Shown: positions 19,316 through 27,119 of the stretch, piece by piece
Layout of the letters: each line of letters begins with the position of its first letter
Numbering within the stretch: position 1 is the first letter of the stretch
Source of the DNA: Phycisphaeraceae bacterium
Lineage (GTDB): Bacteria; Planctomycetota; Phycisphaerae; Phycisphaerales; Phycisphaeraceae
Assembly: GCA_002704825.1 (NCBI GenBank)
Contig: PAIY01000211.1
Span: forward strand, 1-63,805
Length of the DNA stretch: 63,805 nt
Direction: 5' to 3'
The notes under the pieces: model-generated
The model's input: the letters and a program-made list of their open reading frames with translations, nothing else
The model's database searches: none
Told to the model about the DNA's origin: nothing
Made by a program: the position numbers and the translations under genes

Positions 19316-19915
19316 TTATCCTATGACTTGAAAGTGTTGAAGTCCCTGCATGATGATCTGAACGGCTAGCGCGCTGAGAATCAGGCCGGTGAGTTTGCTC
19401 ATGACGTTGATGCCTTTGCGGCCAAGTTTCTTTTCCAACGTATCACCGATTGCCAGCAGAATGCCCAGCGTCAGGATCGCTGCCAACAAGGCGCTGTATC
19501 CGATCGCGCGGTCTTCAAACGTCCGTAGTTCCGAGCCCATGACCATCAATACGCCAATGGTGCCCGGCCCGACAATCACGGGGATGGCCAGCGGGACGAC
19601 GGCTATGTCCTGCGTGCCTTTTTGCATGTCGTAAAACTCCTTGCCCTGCACCAGTGAAATGGCTGAGAGCAGAAGCAGAATCCCCGCACCAATGCGAAAC
19701 GCATCAAGCGTGATCCCCATGACAGCAAACAGATAATCACCGCACGTCAGTAAGACCGCACTGATCACGACGATGGCAATGATCACCCGGCGGATGATCG
19801 CAAAACGTTCAGCTTGACTGCAATCTCTGGACCATGTCAGAAACGAGGTCAAAGCCACGAAGGGCGTGAGAATAAAGAACAGTTTCAGGTAGGTATTGAC
19901 GAATTGACTGAGCAT
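19316..19915 (-). CDS. MarC-family integral membrane protein
   Basis: The 199-residue protein has six predicted membrane helices and matches the MarC (UPF0056, NAAT) family in length and motifs. PLAIPVIVGPGTIGVLMVMG is the family's proline/glycine-rich signature, and the N-terminus (LKLFFILTPFVALTSFL) and the C-terminal ISGLILSALAVQIIMQGL-like helix also fit. The family was named after the mar locus, but its transported substrate is uncertain. It is the first gene of a two-gene minus-strand unit with the M14 carboxypeptidase, which follows immediately. That pairing hints at amino acid or peptide handling. A neighbouring PocR-AraC regulator ends 72 bases upstream. Confidence 0.88.
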   Translation of the reverse strand: MLSQFVNTYLKLFFILTPFVALTSFLTWSRDCSQAERFAIIRRVIIAIVVISAVLLTCGDYLFAVMGITLDAFRIGAGILLLLSAISLVQGKEFYDMQKGTQDIAVVPLAIPVIVGPGTIGVLMVMGSELRTFEDRAIGYSALLAAILTLGILLAIGDTLEKKLGRKGINVMSKLTGLILSALAVQIIMQGLQHFQVIG

Positions 19916-19987
19916 GGCTGTGTCTCCCTAGCGACATTGAAACATCGATCCAATGCCGCAATCTCGTGTCCAGCTATTCTAACGCGT

Positions 19988-20956
19988 TTACGTTTTCATA
20001 CTGGATCGAAACGTGCTGGGTGTCATACCAAATGCATCGTGGAATCGACGGGTGAAATAACTCTGTCGACTGAATCCGCAGTGTTGTGCGATCTGGGCGA
20101 TGCTCATCGTGCTGTGATGCAGCAGATTCTGCGCTGTGGTGAGTCGACGCTGGTTGAGGTAGTTTGAAAAGGTAATGCCCATGACGCGGTGAAACAGGCG
20201 ACTGAAATGAGCAGCACTCAGATGCACACGCGCTGCCATGGCATTGGCGCTGATGTCCCAGCAGTGTTCCTGATGCAGAATGTCCACGGCATGTCGGATG
20301 GCAGGGGAACTTTGGAGTTTGACCTGGGCGATAAAGGCGTCCGTGGACAATTGATCCGCCAGGCCGCGTAATGCCGCATCCGCCAACATGCCCACGCGCA
20401 GCAACTGCTCTTCGGTCATCCGGGGCAGGGCATCAAAGCCCAACTGCAATTGCTTGCGACGGGTCACCTGGTCTTTGGCGTCCTGCCAGATTGCTTCAAA
20501 CCCACGCGCTTCAATCTCCGGCGTGATGACCTGGCCGATGAAGACCGTTGCCAGATGTTCACTGCCATGACAGATCGGCACGATGACTTCCGCCACACCG
20601 CGATGGCAGGTTTGAACAAACGGCTTACCAATGTGACCGGCACGGGTGTTGGTCAACGAGGAGTCATGCCCACGACAGCCACGCCCGTCACGTGTCCGCT
20701 TGGCTGCCAAACAGAACTGGCTGCGATGTCGCAGGTAGGACACAGGCAGATGTCGAATGTTTGAATCTGTCGTCCGGCGCGGTGGCGGGTATATGCAGAC
20801 ATCCAAGCCGGTGACCAGCGAAATCGTCTGCATCAATTCCTGGAGACTGCCCAGCGTGCCCATGGTCTGCTGTGGCAGATTATCCTGTTCTGGTGCGTCA
20901 AGAATCTGCAAATGAACATCGATAGCAGATGTCGAATTGGACGGTTTGTCTTTCAT
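19988..20956 (-). CDS. AraC-family regulator with PocR sensory domain
   Basis: The 322-residue protein carries an N-terminal PocR ligand-binding domain (about 35-190). It contains LQELMQTISLVTGLDVCIY and the Cys/Gly-rich RDGRGCRGHDSS, then QTCHRGVAEVIVPI and ATVFIGQVITPE. The C-terminal AraC double helix-turn-helix follows (about 220-320: ISANAMAARVHLSAAHFSRLF and IAQIAQHCGFSRQSYFTRRF). PocR domains sense small molecules, for example propanediol in the cobalamin/propanediol system. The gene diverges from the PrpD/lyase/TauE operon across 160 bases, so it is the obvious candidate activator of that operon. Its ligand may be that pathway's substrate. Confidence 0.9.
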   Translation of the reverse strand: MKDKPSNSTSAIDVHLQILDAPEQDNLPQQTMGTLGSLQELMQTISLVTGLDVCIYPPPRRTTDSNIRHLPVSYLRHRSQFCLAAKRTRDGRGCRGHDSSLTNTRAGHIGKPFVQTCHRGVAEVIVPICHGSEHLATVFIGQVITPEIEARGFEAIWQDAKDQVTRRKQLQLGFDALPRMTEEQLLRVGMLADAALRGLADQLSTDAFIAQVKLQSSPAIRHAVDILHQEHCWDISANAMAARVHLSAAHFSRLFHRVMGITFSNYLNQRRLTTAQNLLHHSTMSIAQIAQHCGFSRQSYFTRRFHDAFGMTPSTFRSSMKT

Positions 20957-21116
20957 ATGCTTGGTTACATTCTATCGCGTGAATTCATGATGTTTAATGG
21001 TATTTCGATGAAAGCGCAAAAAAGTGACAAAATTACAGCAAGTCACATGGTAGTCCCGAACGGACCGATCCCCGATCATGGTGCCTGTTTAACACGGTTT
21101 TAACAAGGTAACGAAC

Positions 21117-22535
21117 ATGACACTGACACGTGAACTTTCCGAGTTTGGCATCAACACCACCCTGGCGCACATCAGCGACGCGGCATGGGAGTCGGCACGC
21201 ATTCTCCTGCTGGATGCTTTGGGATGCGCTTTGGCGGGGTGGCAGGCAGATGGTTGTAAGGATGTCATCGAGCAGATGCAATACTGGGGCGGGCGTGCCG
21301 AGTCGTCATTGTTTGTGCTTGGTGACAAATTGCCGATGCCCAATGCGGCGTTTGCAAACAGTGTCCTGGTGCATGCCCAGGACTTGGATGATGTTCACAT
21401 TCCCGGCATCCTGCACATCTCATCAATCGTGGTGCCGAGCATGTTGGCTGCTGCGGAGTCTGGCAATGTCTCAGGGCGTGAAGCCTTGCTGGGATTGATT
21501 CTTGGGGTTGAGATTGCTGCACGCATTGAAATTCCCGGCCGGTCTTTCCGGCGTGGTGAAGGCTTTTTGCCAACGTCATTGGCCGGGAGTTTTGGGGGTG
21601 TGATGACGGCTGCCCGGATGTTGGGACTCACGGCTGAGCAGTGCAGTGAAGCGATGGGAATCAACTATGCACAGCTTTCAGGGAATCGTCAGGCACTCTA
21701 CGATTCGACACTCAGTAAACGCATGCAGCCTGCCTTTGCAGCAAGGTCTGCGATCTGGAGTACCGTGTTGGCACAGCGGAGTCTGACCGGTGCTCGTTAT
21801 GCTTTGGAAGGCAATGCCGGTTATTACAAACTTTATCTGGATATGCCCGAGCCACCGTCAGCTCAAGAGCTGACCAAGCCCAATGATCAATGGGAGATTC
21901 AGCGCGTTTCGTACAAGCACTTTGCCAGTTGTGGGGCGATTCATCATTGTCAGGATGCTGCTGAACAGCTTTACCGTGAAGAGAAAATTGATCCCACGCA
22001 GATTCAGAACATTGCTGTTTTTGGCATGCCTGCAGGCGGTATCGTCAGTCGCCCGTTTGAGATTGGCAAGAACCCACAAGTCGATGCGCAGTTCTCCGTG
22101 GCATGGGCGGTGGCACACACACTGCTTCGTGGTCCGGCAACGATGTCAGATTACCGTAGTGAAAATGTCGTGGCTGATAAACAGGTCATCGCATTGGCCA
22201 AGCAGGTTACCTACATCGATCGACCTGAAAATCTGCCTGCTCAAGTTGAACTTCCCAGGGACTACATGCCGAGCATGATCAATTGGCATGGCATCGTGGT
22301 CACCATGAAAGATGGACGCAAGCACACGCGTTGCTGCGCACCGGCAGTGACCTTCGCACCGGGCAATCTCACTTGGGATCAGGCAGTCACCAAGTTCAAA
22401 CAGAATGCGGAATACTCGCAAATCTGCAATCCATCTGAAGCTCAGCAAATCATCAATCACGTTCAGTCACTGGATCAGGCGGATGATGTTTCATCCCTGA
22501 TGTCCAGCCTTTGTCTTCAACCGTCACTCGTTTAA
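21117..22535 (+). CDS. MmgE/PrpD-family protein (possible epimerase or dehydratase)
   Basis: The 472-residue protein matches the MmgE/PrpD family. The N-terminal helical domain contains ILLLDALGCALAGWQADG, followed by NAAFANSVLVHAQDLDDVHI with the family's conserved acidic/His cluster and GVEIAARIEIPGRSFRRGEGF. A second domain carries KHFASCGAIHHCQDAAEQLY. Members include 2-methylcitrate dehydratase, cis-aconitate decarboxylase and iminodisuccinate epimerase. The next gene, 13 bases downstream, encodes a fumarase/aspartase-superfamily lyase. An epimerase plus C-N lyase is exactly the pair known from iminodisuccinate breakdown, so I favour an epimerase on an amino-dicarboxylate substrate over propionate metabolism. 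No citrate synthase or methylisocitrate lyase is nearby. AAGGT precedes the start. Confidence 0.85.
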   Translation: MTLTRELSEFGINTTLAHISDAAWESARILLLDALGCALAGWQADGCKDVIEQMQYWGGRAESSLFVLGDKLPMPNAAFANSVLVHAQDLDDVHIPGILHISSIVVPSMLAAAESGNVSGREALLGLILGVEIAARIEIPGRSFRRGEGFLPTSLAGSFGGVMTAARMLGLTAEQCSEAMGINYAQLSGNRQALYDSTLSKRMQPAFAARSAIWSTVLAQRSLTGARYALEGNAGYYKLYLDMPEPPSAQELTKPNDQWEIQRVSYKHFASCGAIHHCQDAAEQLYREEKIDPTQIQNIAVFGMPAGGIVSRPFEIGKNPQVDAQFSVAWAVAHTLLRGPATMSDYRSENVVADKQVIALAKQVTYIDRPENLPAQVELPRDYMPSMINWHGIVVTMKDGRKHTRCCAPAVTFAPGNLTWDQAVTKFKQNAEYSQICNPSEAQQIINHVQSLDQADDVSSLMSSLCLQPSLV

Positions 22536-22548
22536 CAAGGAATATATC

Positions 22549-24057
22549 ATGACTTTTGACGTCGATGCCTATTGCGCCCGTAAAGATCACCGCGCTCATG
22601 CAGCAGGTATGCCTGCCGACCCGCGAGCTGCCCAGTGGTCCCAACATCCACACAAATACATGGAAAAAATCGGTAACCGTCTTCCCTATGTCGGCAAGAT
22701 GGATCAGGCATGGACCGTCATGCTTTACCGCCAGGGTTTGATCAAACTCGAAACGGCCCAGAAACTGCTGCCTGTTCTCAAGGAAGCACAGACCGAAATC
22801 GGTTGGGGGGGTGAAGATTGGATCAAGGAAAAACTGGATGGCGATGAATACACTGCTTCTGCAGTGAACCTCGGCCGCACCTTGCAGGAACCGATGGCAC
22901 GCATGCAGATGCGTGATGCACTCATCGACACCTTCGATATGATTCATGAAGTCCGCCAGGTTCTTATCGACCTTTCGGAGAAATATGTCGATGCACTCAT
23001 GGCAGGGCAAAGCCACATGTCCCACGCCCAGCCGACCACCTATGGCCAATACCTGTTGACGATGCATGATGGGGTTGCTCGCGCTGAAGAGCAACTAGCC
23101 TTGGCCTACAAGTTCACCAATATGAACTCCGGCGGATGCGGTGCGTGTTCTGGTACCGGTTGGGATGTCGATCGTCAGTTGGTCACGGAACTGCTTGGCT
23201 TTGATGAACTCATAGAGTTGGTCTATGACTGTGAAGCCAGCCAGGATGAAATCCCGCAGATTCTCTTTGCACTTTCCAGTCTTGCCATGACGCTCAGCCG
23301 TGGCACGCTGGATCATGAAATCTGGTCTCTGGAAGAAATCGGCATGATGGCGGTGGGGGACACCTGGAAGGGCTTAAGCTCGTTCATGCCTCAAAAAGCA
23401 CACTCGGGCGGTGTGACGGAAAACATTCGTCGTGCCTGCAATGAAGTGTTTGGCCAAATGACCACGTGCATGTTTGCCTACAAGGGTGAACTCATTCAGG
23501 ACAATCTGCCGGTGTATCAGGCGCCGCCGTTTGTGTTCAAGGGTTGCGCTGAAGTTCAACGCGCGATGGGACTGTTCAAGAGTATGCTCCCGGATATGTA
23601 TGTGTATCCTGATCGCATGCTCCAGATCGTCAAGGACGGATACAGCGGCTCGCCGGACCTTGCGATCGTGATGATTCGCGATATGGATTATGGTTCCCGT
23701 CAGGCTCATCGCATCTGCGCCAATGCTGTGCGCATGGCACGTCAACGCAACATCAAGCCCTGTGAAATGACCGGCGAACTCATTGACGAAGCGGCTGCGC
23801 TGTCCAATGAACCGTTACCCCATCTCACTACCGAACAGGTTCAGGAATGCATGAGTCTGGATCACTTCCTTGAAAAACATTGCAATCTCGGCGATCCTTG
23901 TAAGCCGGAAACGATGCGGATGATCGGCATCCGTCGTGAGCAACTTCAAGCTTCGCAACAGCAGCAGGCTCAGCGTAAACAGCGCCTCGAAGAAGGTGAC
24001 AGGAAACTCGCTGATGCCATCGAAGCGATCCTGCAGGAGAAACCTGTTTGTGCCTGA
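22549..24057 (+). CDS. Argininosuccinate-lyase-like enzyme (fumarase/aspartase superfamily)
   Basis: This 502-residue enzyme has superfamily landmarks: SHMSHAQPTTYG (about 155-166), where argininosuccinate lyases have a T/S-H-x-Q-x-AQP loop, and LSSFMPQKAHSG (Ser277/Ser278) as the mobile catalytic serine loop. The usual MPxKxNP is changed to MPQKAHS. The extra N-terminus (RKDHRAHAAGMPADPRAAQW) and the charged, Gln-rich C-terminus differ from arginine-pathway enzymes. The superfamily cleaves C-N or C-O bonds to release fumarate. With a PrpD-family partner upstream and a transporter overlapping its end, a role in breaking down an N-substituted aspartate is more likely than arginine synthesis. 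AAGGAA lies nine bases before the ATG. It acts in the cytoplasm. Confidence 0.85.
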   Translation: MTFDVDAYCARKDHRAHAAGMPADPRAAQWSQHPHKYMEKIGNRLPYVGKMDQAWTVMLYRQGLIKLETAQKLLPVLKEAQTEIGWGGEDWIKEKLDGDEYTASAVNLGRTLQEPMARMQMRDALIDTFDMIHEVRQVLIDLSEKYVDALMAGQSHMSHAQPTTYGQYLLTMHDGVARAEEQLALAYKFTNMNSGGCGACSGTGWDVDRQLVTELLGFDELIELVYDCEASQDEIPQILFALSSLAMTLSRGTLDHEIWSLEEIGMMAVGDTWKGLSSFMPQKAHSGGVTENIRRACNEVFGQMTTCMFAYKGELIQDNLPVYQAPPFVFKGCAEVQRAMGLFKSMLPDMYVYPDRMLQIVKDGYSGSPDLAIVMIRDMDYGSRQAHRICANAVRMARQRNIKPCEMTGELIDEAAALSNEPLPHLTTEQVQECMSLDHFLEKHCNLGDPCKPETMRMIGIRREQLQASQQQQAQRKQRLEEGDRKLADAIEAILQEKPVCA

Positions 24058-24781
24058 GTTGGCTTTGATACTCTCGGTGGTTTTTCTTGCTGGCATCGTC
24101 CAGTCGACAACGGGCTTTGGCTTTGGCCTGGTGCTGGTGAGTCTGCTGAGTTTAACGTTACCGGTGAAAACAGCCGTGGTGTTTAACGTAGTCCCCGCCC
24201 TGACGATCAATGTGATCCTGGGGTGGCGGCTGCGTTCTCACCTGCGCTGGGATCACCTGAAGTTCGCTGCCGTCGCTGCGGTTGTGTGTACGCCGTTGGG
24301 GGTGCTGCTTGTCAGTTATCTCAACGAGAAAGTCATGAATGGGATATTGGCATTGATCCTGTTGATGACTTTGCTTCAGGCGATGCTGGGTAACAAGGTG
24401 ACTCAGCGTCCCTGGCATCACATCTGGTTGGGCACACCGATGGGCGCCTTCGCAGGATTGCTCTCCGGTTCTTACGGCGTAGGCGGACCTCCGCTGGTGG
24501 CTTATGTCCGTTCGCGTCAGTATGACCGGTTTCAGTATGTCGTGAGTGTGCAGGTCCTGCTTGCCCTGTCTGCCGTCTTTCGTGTGATCTCACTGCTGTG
24601 GCAGCAAACATTGACGACCGAGCAATGGGCCATCAACGGTTTGGCGGCAGCCGTCGCCATCCCCGCCATTTTCATCGGCATGAAGTTGCTCAAACACCTG
24701 CCGACCCGCTGGCTCAATCGCGTGGTTCTGACCATGCTTGCGGTCATTCTCGTGAATGTGATTCTGAAAATGATGGATTGA
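24050..24781 (+). CDS. TauE/SafE-family membrane transporter
   Basis: The frame encodes 243 residues with about eight hydrophobic helices and the family motifs LAGIVQSTTGFGFGLVL near the N-terminus and GAFAGLLSGSYGVGGPPLVAY in the middle. TauE/SafE (DUF81) proteins export or import sulfite, sulfoacetate and other organic anions. I chose GTG 24050, which overlaps the end of the lyase gene by eight bases and has AGGAG about ten bases upstream; the frame is open further up but only inside the lyase gene. Overlap with the lyase indicates translational coupling, so it probably moves a substrate or product of the PrpD/lyase pathway. The direction of transport is unknown. Confidence 0.85.
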   Translation: MPELALILSVVFLAGIVQSTTGFGFGLVLVSLLSLTLPVKTAVVFNVVPALTINVILGWRLRSHLRWDHLKFAAVAAVVCTPLGVLLVSYLNEKVMNGILALILLMTLLQAMLGNKVTQRPWHHIWLGTPMGAFAGLLSGSYGVGGPPLVAYVRSRQYDRFQYVVSVQVLLALSAVFRVISLLWQQTLTTEQWAINGLAAAVAIPAIFIGMKLLKHLPTRWLNRVVLTMLAVILVNVILKMMD

Positions 24782-24927
24782 CCGGCTCGTTTTACTCTCT
24801 GATAGCTTGAAGTCTAACTGGCTTGATTGAAATGGATTAAAGCTGTTTGCAAGTTGGCTGTTGTGGTCTGATGAACCGATCTTTTTGAGCCGAGATAAAA
24901 AACTTATTGGCTGTTGATTGACTTGAT

Positions 24928-24953
24928 TGACCCAATATGAATAAAATGGGTCA
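24928..24953. promoter_or_regulatory. Inverted-repeat operator over the regulator start codon
   Basis: TGACCCA-N12-TGGGTCA has perfect 7-bp arms and ends on the A of the ATG at 24953. A possible promoter overlaps it: TTGACT at 24918, a 17-base spacer, and ATAAAA at 24941. This predicts transcription starting at or next to the start codon, with the regulator shutting off its own gene. Confidence 0.6.
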
Positions 24954-26152
24954 TGTCATCAACGGTCCGATTACCCAAGCTCAATCGTCAGCAGGTCCTG
25001 GCTGTCCTGCAGTACGAATTGGCAAGACAACCCGCAGCGTCCGGACAGCGATTGGTCAACGAGCGACAATTGGCTGACCTGCTGGGTGCCAATCGCATGA
25101 CCATTCGGCGAAGTCTCAATGAACTTGAAGAGCAGGGCATTCTCGTGCGCCGCCATGGCAGTGGCACGTATCTGCGCAAAGTCCCCGTTGCGGCGCCATG
25201 TCCGACCGACTACACACCCATGCGACAAAGCCTTTTCGTCACCGAGCAATCGACTGACCAGCCCACGCGACTTGCGCCCGATCCATCACGTCAGCAACTC
25301 ACACTCGGACTCTGGGGCGATATGCATTGCACGACACCAGCCAACCGGATGCTTCTTGCAGGGATTGAAAATCGCACGCGTGAACTCAATCACAAATTGC
25401 AGACCTATGCCATGGCATATGAAGCTGATGGTCTGACACCAATTGAACATATCGTGGAAGAACTCAAAGCCAATCCATGCGATGGCTACATTGTCAACAG
25501 TGGCATGGTCGATCGTTTTCTCAAGGCGTATCACAAGGTCTGGGGTCAAGCGCATCCGCCATTGGTTCAGGTTTGGCCTGGCACGATCCTGCCCACCTTC
25601 GAACCCCTCATTCAAGCCGACACACAACAGGCTGTCGAACGCGGGACCAGCTATCTCATCGAGCAGGGATACAAACGCATCCAGCTGTTGACCATGATGA
25701 GTCACATCGGCCCGACTGCCCGCAACGAACTGGGCTATCGCTTTGCCATGACCAATGCCGGATTGGAACCGATGCGTACGTTCAAGCTTCAGAGCATCAT
25801 GCATCTGAGTTGTCAGTGGGAGCCGGTGCTCGCCCGTTTGCTTGATGACAAGCATCGACCTGATGCTGTGATGATGGCATCGGAGATGCCGTTGAAAGTT
25901 CTGGCAAGATTGATGAAAGAACGCGGCCTCAAACCCGGTCGTGATATGGGCGTTATCACCATTGCCAATGAAGGCATTGCCTTACCCAAAGGTGAGGATT
26001 GGAGTCGCATGGTTTTTGATCTGCGCATGGTCGGTCACATGGCGGTCACCAGCCTTGTGGATGTGATTGTCACCGCAGGTCAACAGCTTTGTTCCTTTGC
26101 TCATCAGGGCTATTGGTCCCCGGGCAAGACCCATTTACGCAATTGCGATTAA
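24953..26152 (+). CDS. GntR-type HTH regulator with LacI-like ligand-binding domain
   Basis: The 399-residue protein has a winged HTH of the GntR class at about 10-75 (RLVNERQLADLLGANRMTIR, then ILVRRHGSGTYLRKV). A periplasmic-binding-like sensor domain follows (about 115-390), with the LacI-type C-terminal phrase DAVMMASEMPLKVLARLMKERG and VVITIANEG-like strands. Such GntR/LacI hybrids (AraR type) are repressors released by a sugar. No strong ribosome site is visible, and a promoter-like pair places the transcript start almost at the ATG, so leaderless translation is possible. The stop is 38 bases from a prepilin gene, which in turn precedes a GH42-like enzyme. It probably controls that locus and itself. 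Confidence 0.85.
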   Translation: MSSTVRLPKLNRQQVLAVLQYELARQPAASGQRLVNERQLADLLGANRMTIRRSLNELEEQGILVRRHGSGTYLRKVPVAAPCPTDYTPMRQSLFVTEQSTDQPTRLAPDPSRQQLTLGLWGDMHCTTPANRMLLAGIENRTRELNHKLQTYAMAYEADGLTPIEHIVEELKANPCDGYIVNSGMVDRFLKAYHKVWGQAHPPLVQVWPGTILPTFEPLIQADTQQAVERGTSYLIEQGYKRIQLLTMMSHIGPTARNELGYRFAMTNAGLEPMRTFKLQSIMHLSCQWEPVLARLLDDKHRPDAVMMASEMPLKVLARLMKERGLKPGRDMGVITIANEGIALPKGEDWSRMVFDLRMVGHMAVTSLVDVIVTAGQQLCSFAHQGYWSPGKTHLRNCD

Positions 26153-26190
26153 TCACCTTAGACGTAACGCATGACATAAAGGGATATCGG

Positions 26191-26940
26191 ATGCAAGCAG
26201 AATACCGCTTTGATCACCCGTTGAATCGGGCGTTCACACTCATCGAACTGTTGGTCGTGATCAGCATTATTTCCCTGTTGATTGCAGTGCTTTTGCCCGC
26301 TTTGGCCAGCGCCCGCAAGTCCGGGCAGGCGATCAGTTGTGCCAGCAGTCTCCGTCAGATCGGGATTGCGGGTTTTGCTTATACCAATGACTACGACGGA
26401 TATTTCCCGATTGTCAATAATACCATTGGTGCCGGTTCGCATCCGACGATCAAGTTTTTCAATTGGTGGGTTGCACATTTCATGTGTTATACCGGCCATG
26501 CCACACAATCCAATGCCTCAGCGTCCTGGCAGAAGACCACCGATATCTGGGACTGCCCAACCAATCCAAGCACGTATTGCTCCAATGGTGCGTCGGGCAA
26601 CTATGTCGTCAATCGTGAAATTGCTTACAACTTCCGGGCAGATGTCACCAACATGCCCAACCTTGATCGCAATCTCGGCCGCCCGACTCTCTGGGGGCAG
26701 GCAAGTAGTCTGATCTATCTCGCCGATGCCGCACAAGTACCCGGTTACACGACGAACTACAATTACACGCAAGCAGGTTACAACGGTCGCTATAACGTCG
26801 GTGCCTGGCATCTGAATCGGGCGAATATCGTCTTTCTCGATGGACATGCTACGCGTGAAGAGATTCCAGACAGCACCCATCAACTTCCCATGACGTATTA
26901 CCCCCAGGGCCATATCTGGCTTAAAACATGGCGGAACTAA
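26191..26940 (+). CDS. Type IV pilin-like protein, sugar locus 2
   Basis: The 249-residue protein has a leader ending NRA and the core [20 protein letters not shown], with Glu at mature position 5. Note that the residue before the Phe is Ala rather than the usual Gly (locus 1 has Gly). The soluble domain contains ISCASSLRQIGIAGFAYTND, matching the CxxNLRQIG-type region of the family. It ends with WHLNRANIVFLDGHATRE, the H-X9-DG-type motif. GGGAT precedes ATG 26191; the frame is open upstream inside the regulator gene, but that start would bury the leader. It follows the GntR/LacI regulator by 38 bases and precedes the GH42-like gene. I infer a locus-specific surface or periplasmic role in carbohydrate use. 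Confidence 0.85.
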   Translation: MQAEYRFDHPLNRAFTLIELLVVISIISLLIAVLLPALASARKSGQAISCASSLRQIGIAGFAYTNDYDGYFPIVNNTIGAGSHPTIKFFNWWVAHFMCYTGHATQSNASASWQKTTDIWDCPTNPSTYCSNGASGNYVVNREIAYNFRADVTNMPNLDRNLGRPTLWGQASSLIYLADAAQVPGYTTNYNYTQAGYNGRYNVGAWHLNRANIVFLDGHATREEIPDSTHQLPMTYYPQGHIWLKTWRN

Positions 26941-27065
26941 AACAGACGTCGTGAATCGCCGTATGGTGATGCACTAAAATTTAAATTGACATTCAAAATT
27001 TGTTTCACAGCAATAATTAACCCGACACACGGTTAAAGTGGATCAAAAAATGATTCTCCATCTAC

Positions 27066-27093
27066 CGTCACTCCCACGCAGGCGGGAATGACG
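27066..27093. repeat. REP-like palindrome upstream of the GH42 gene
   Basis: CGTCACTCCC and GGGAATGACG form 10-bp arms with one G-T wobble. The hairpin sits 27 bases before the start of the GH42-like gene. Sequence after it (GAAAATTAGAAATCTC) also resembles that following the copy at 10204. Confidence 0.7.
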
Positions 27094-27119
27094 AAAATTA
27101 GAAATCTCATGGAGAATGA

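Noticed and set aside
27017-27036. TTAACC-N8-GGTTAA inverted repeat upstream of the GH42-like gene as operator
   Set aside because: Arms of six bases in AT-rich sequence are not strong enough, and it does not match the TGACCCA operator of the adjacent regulator.
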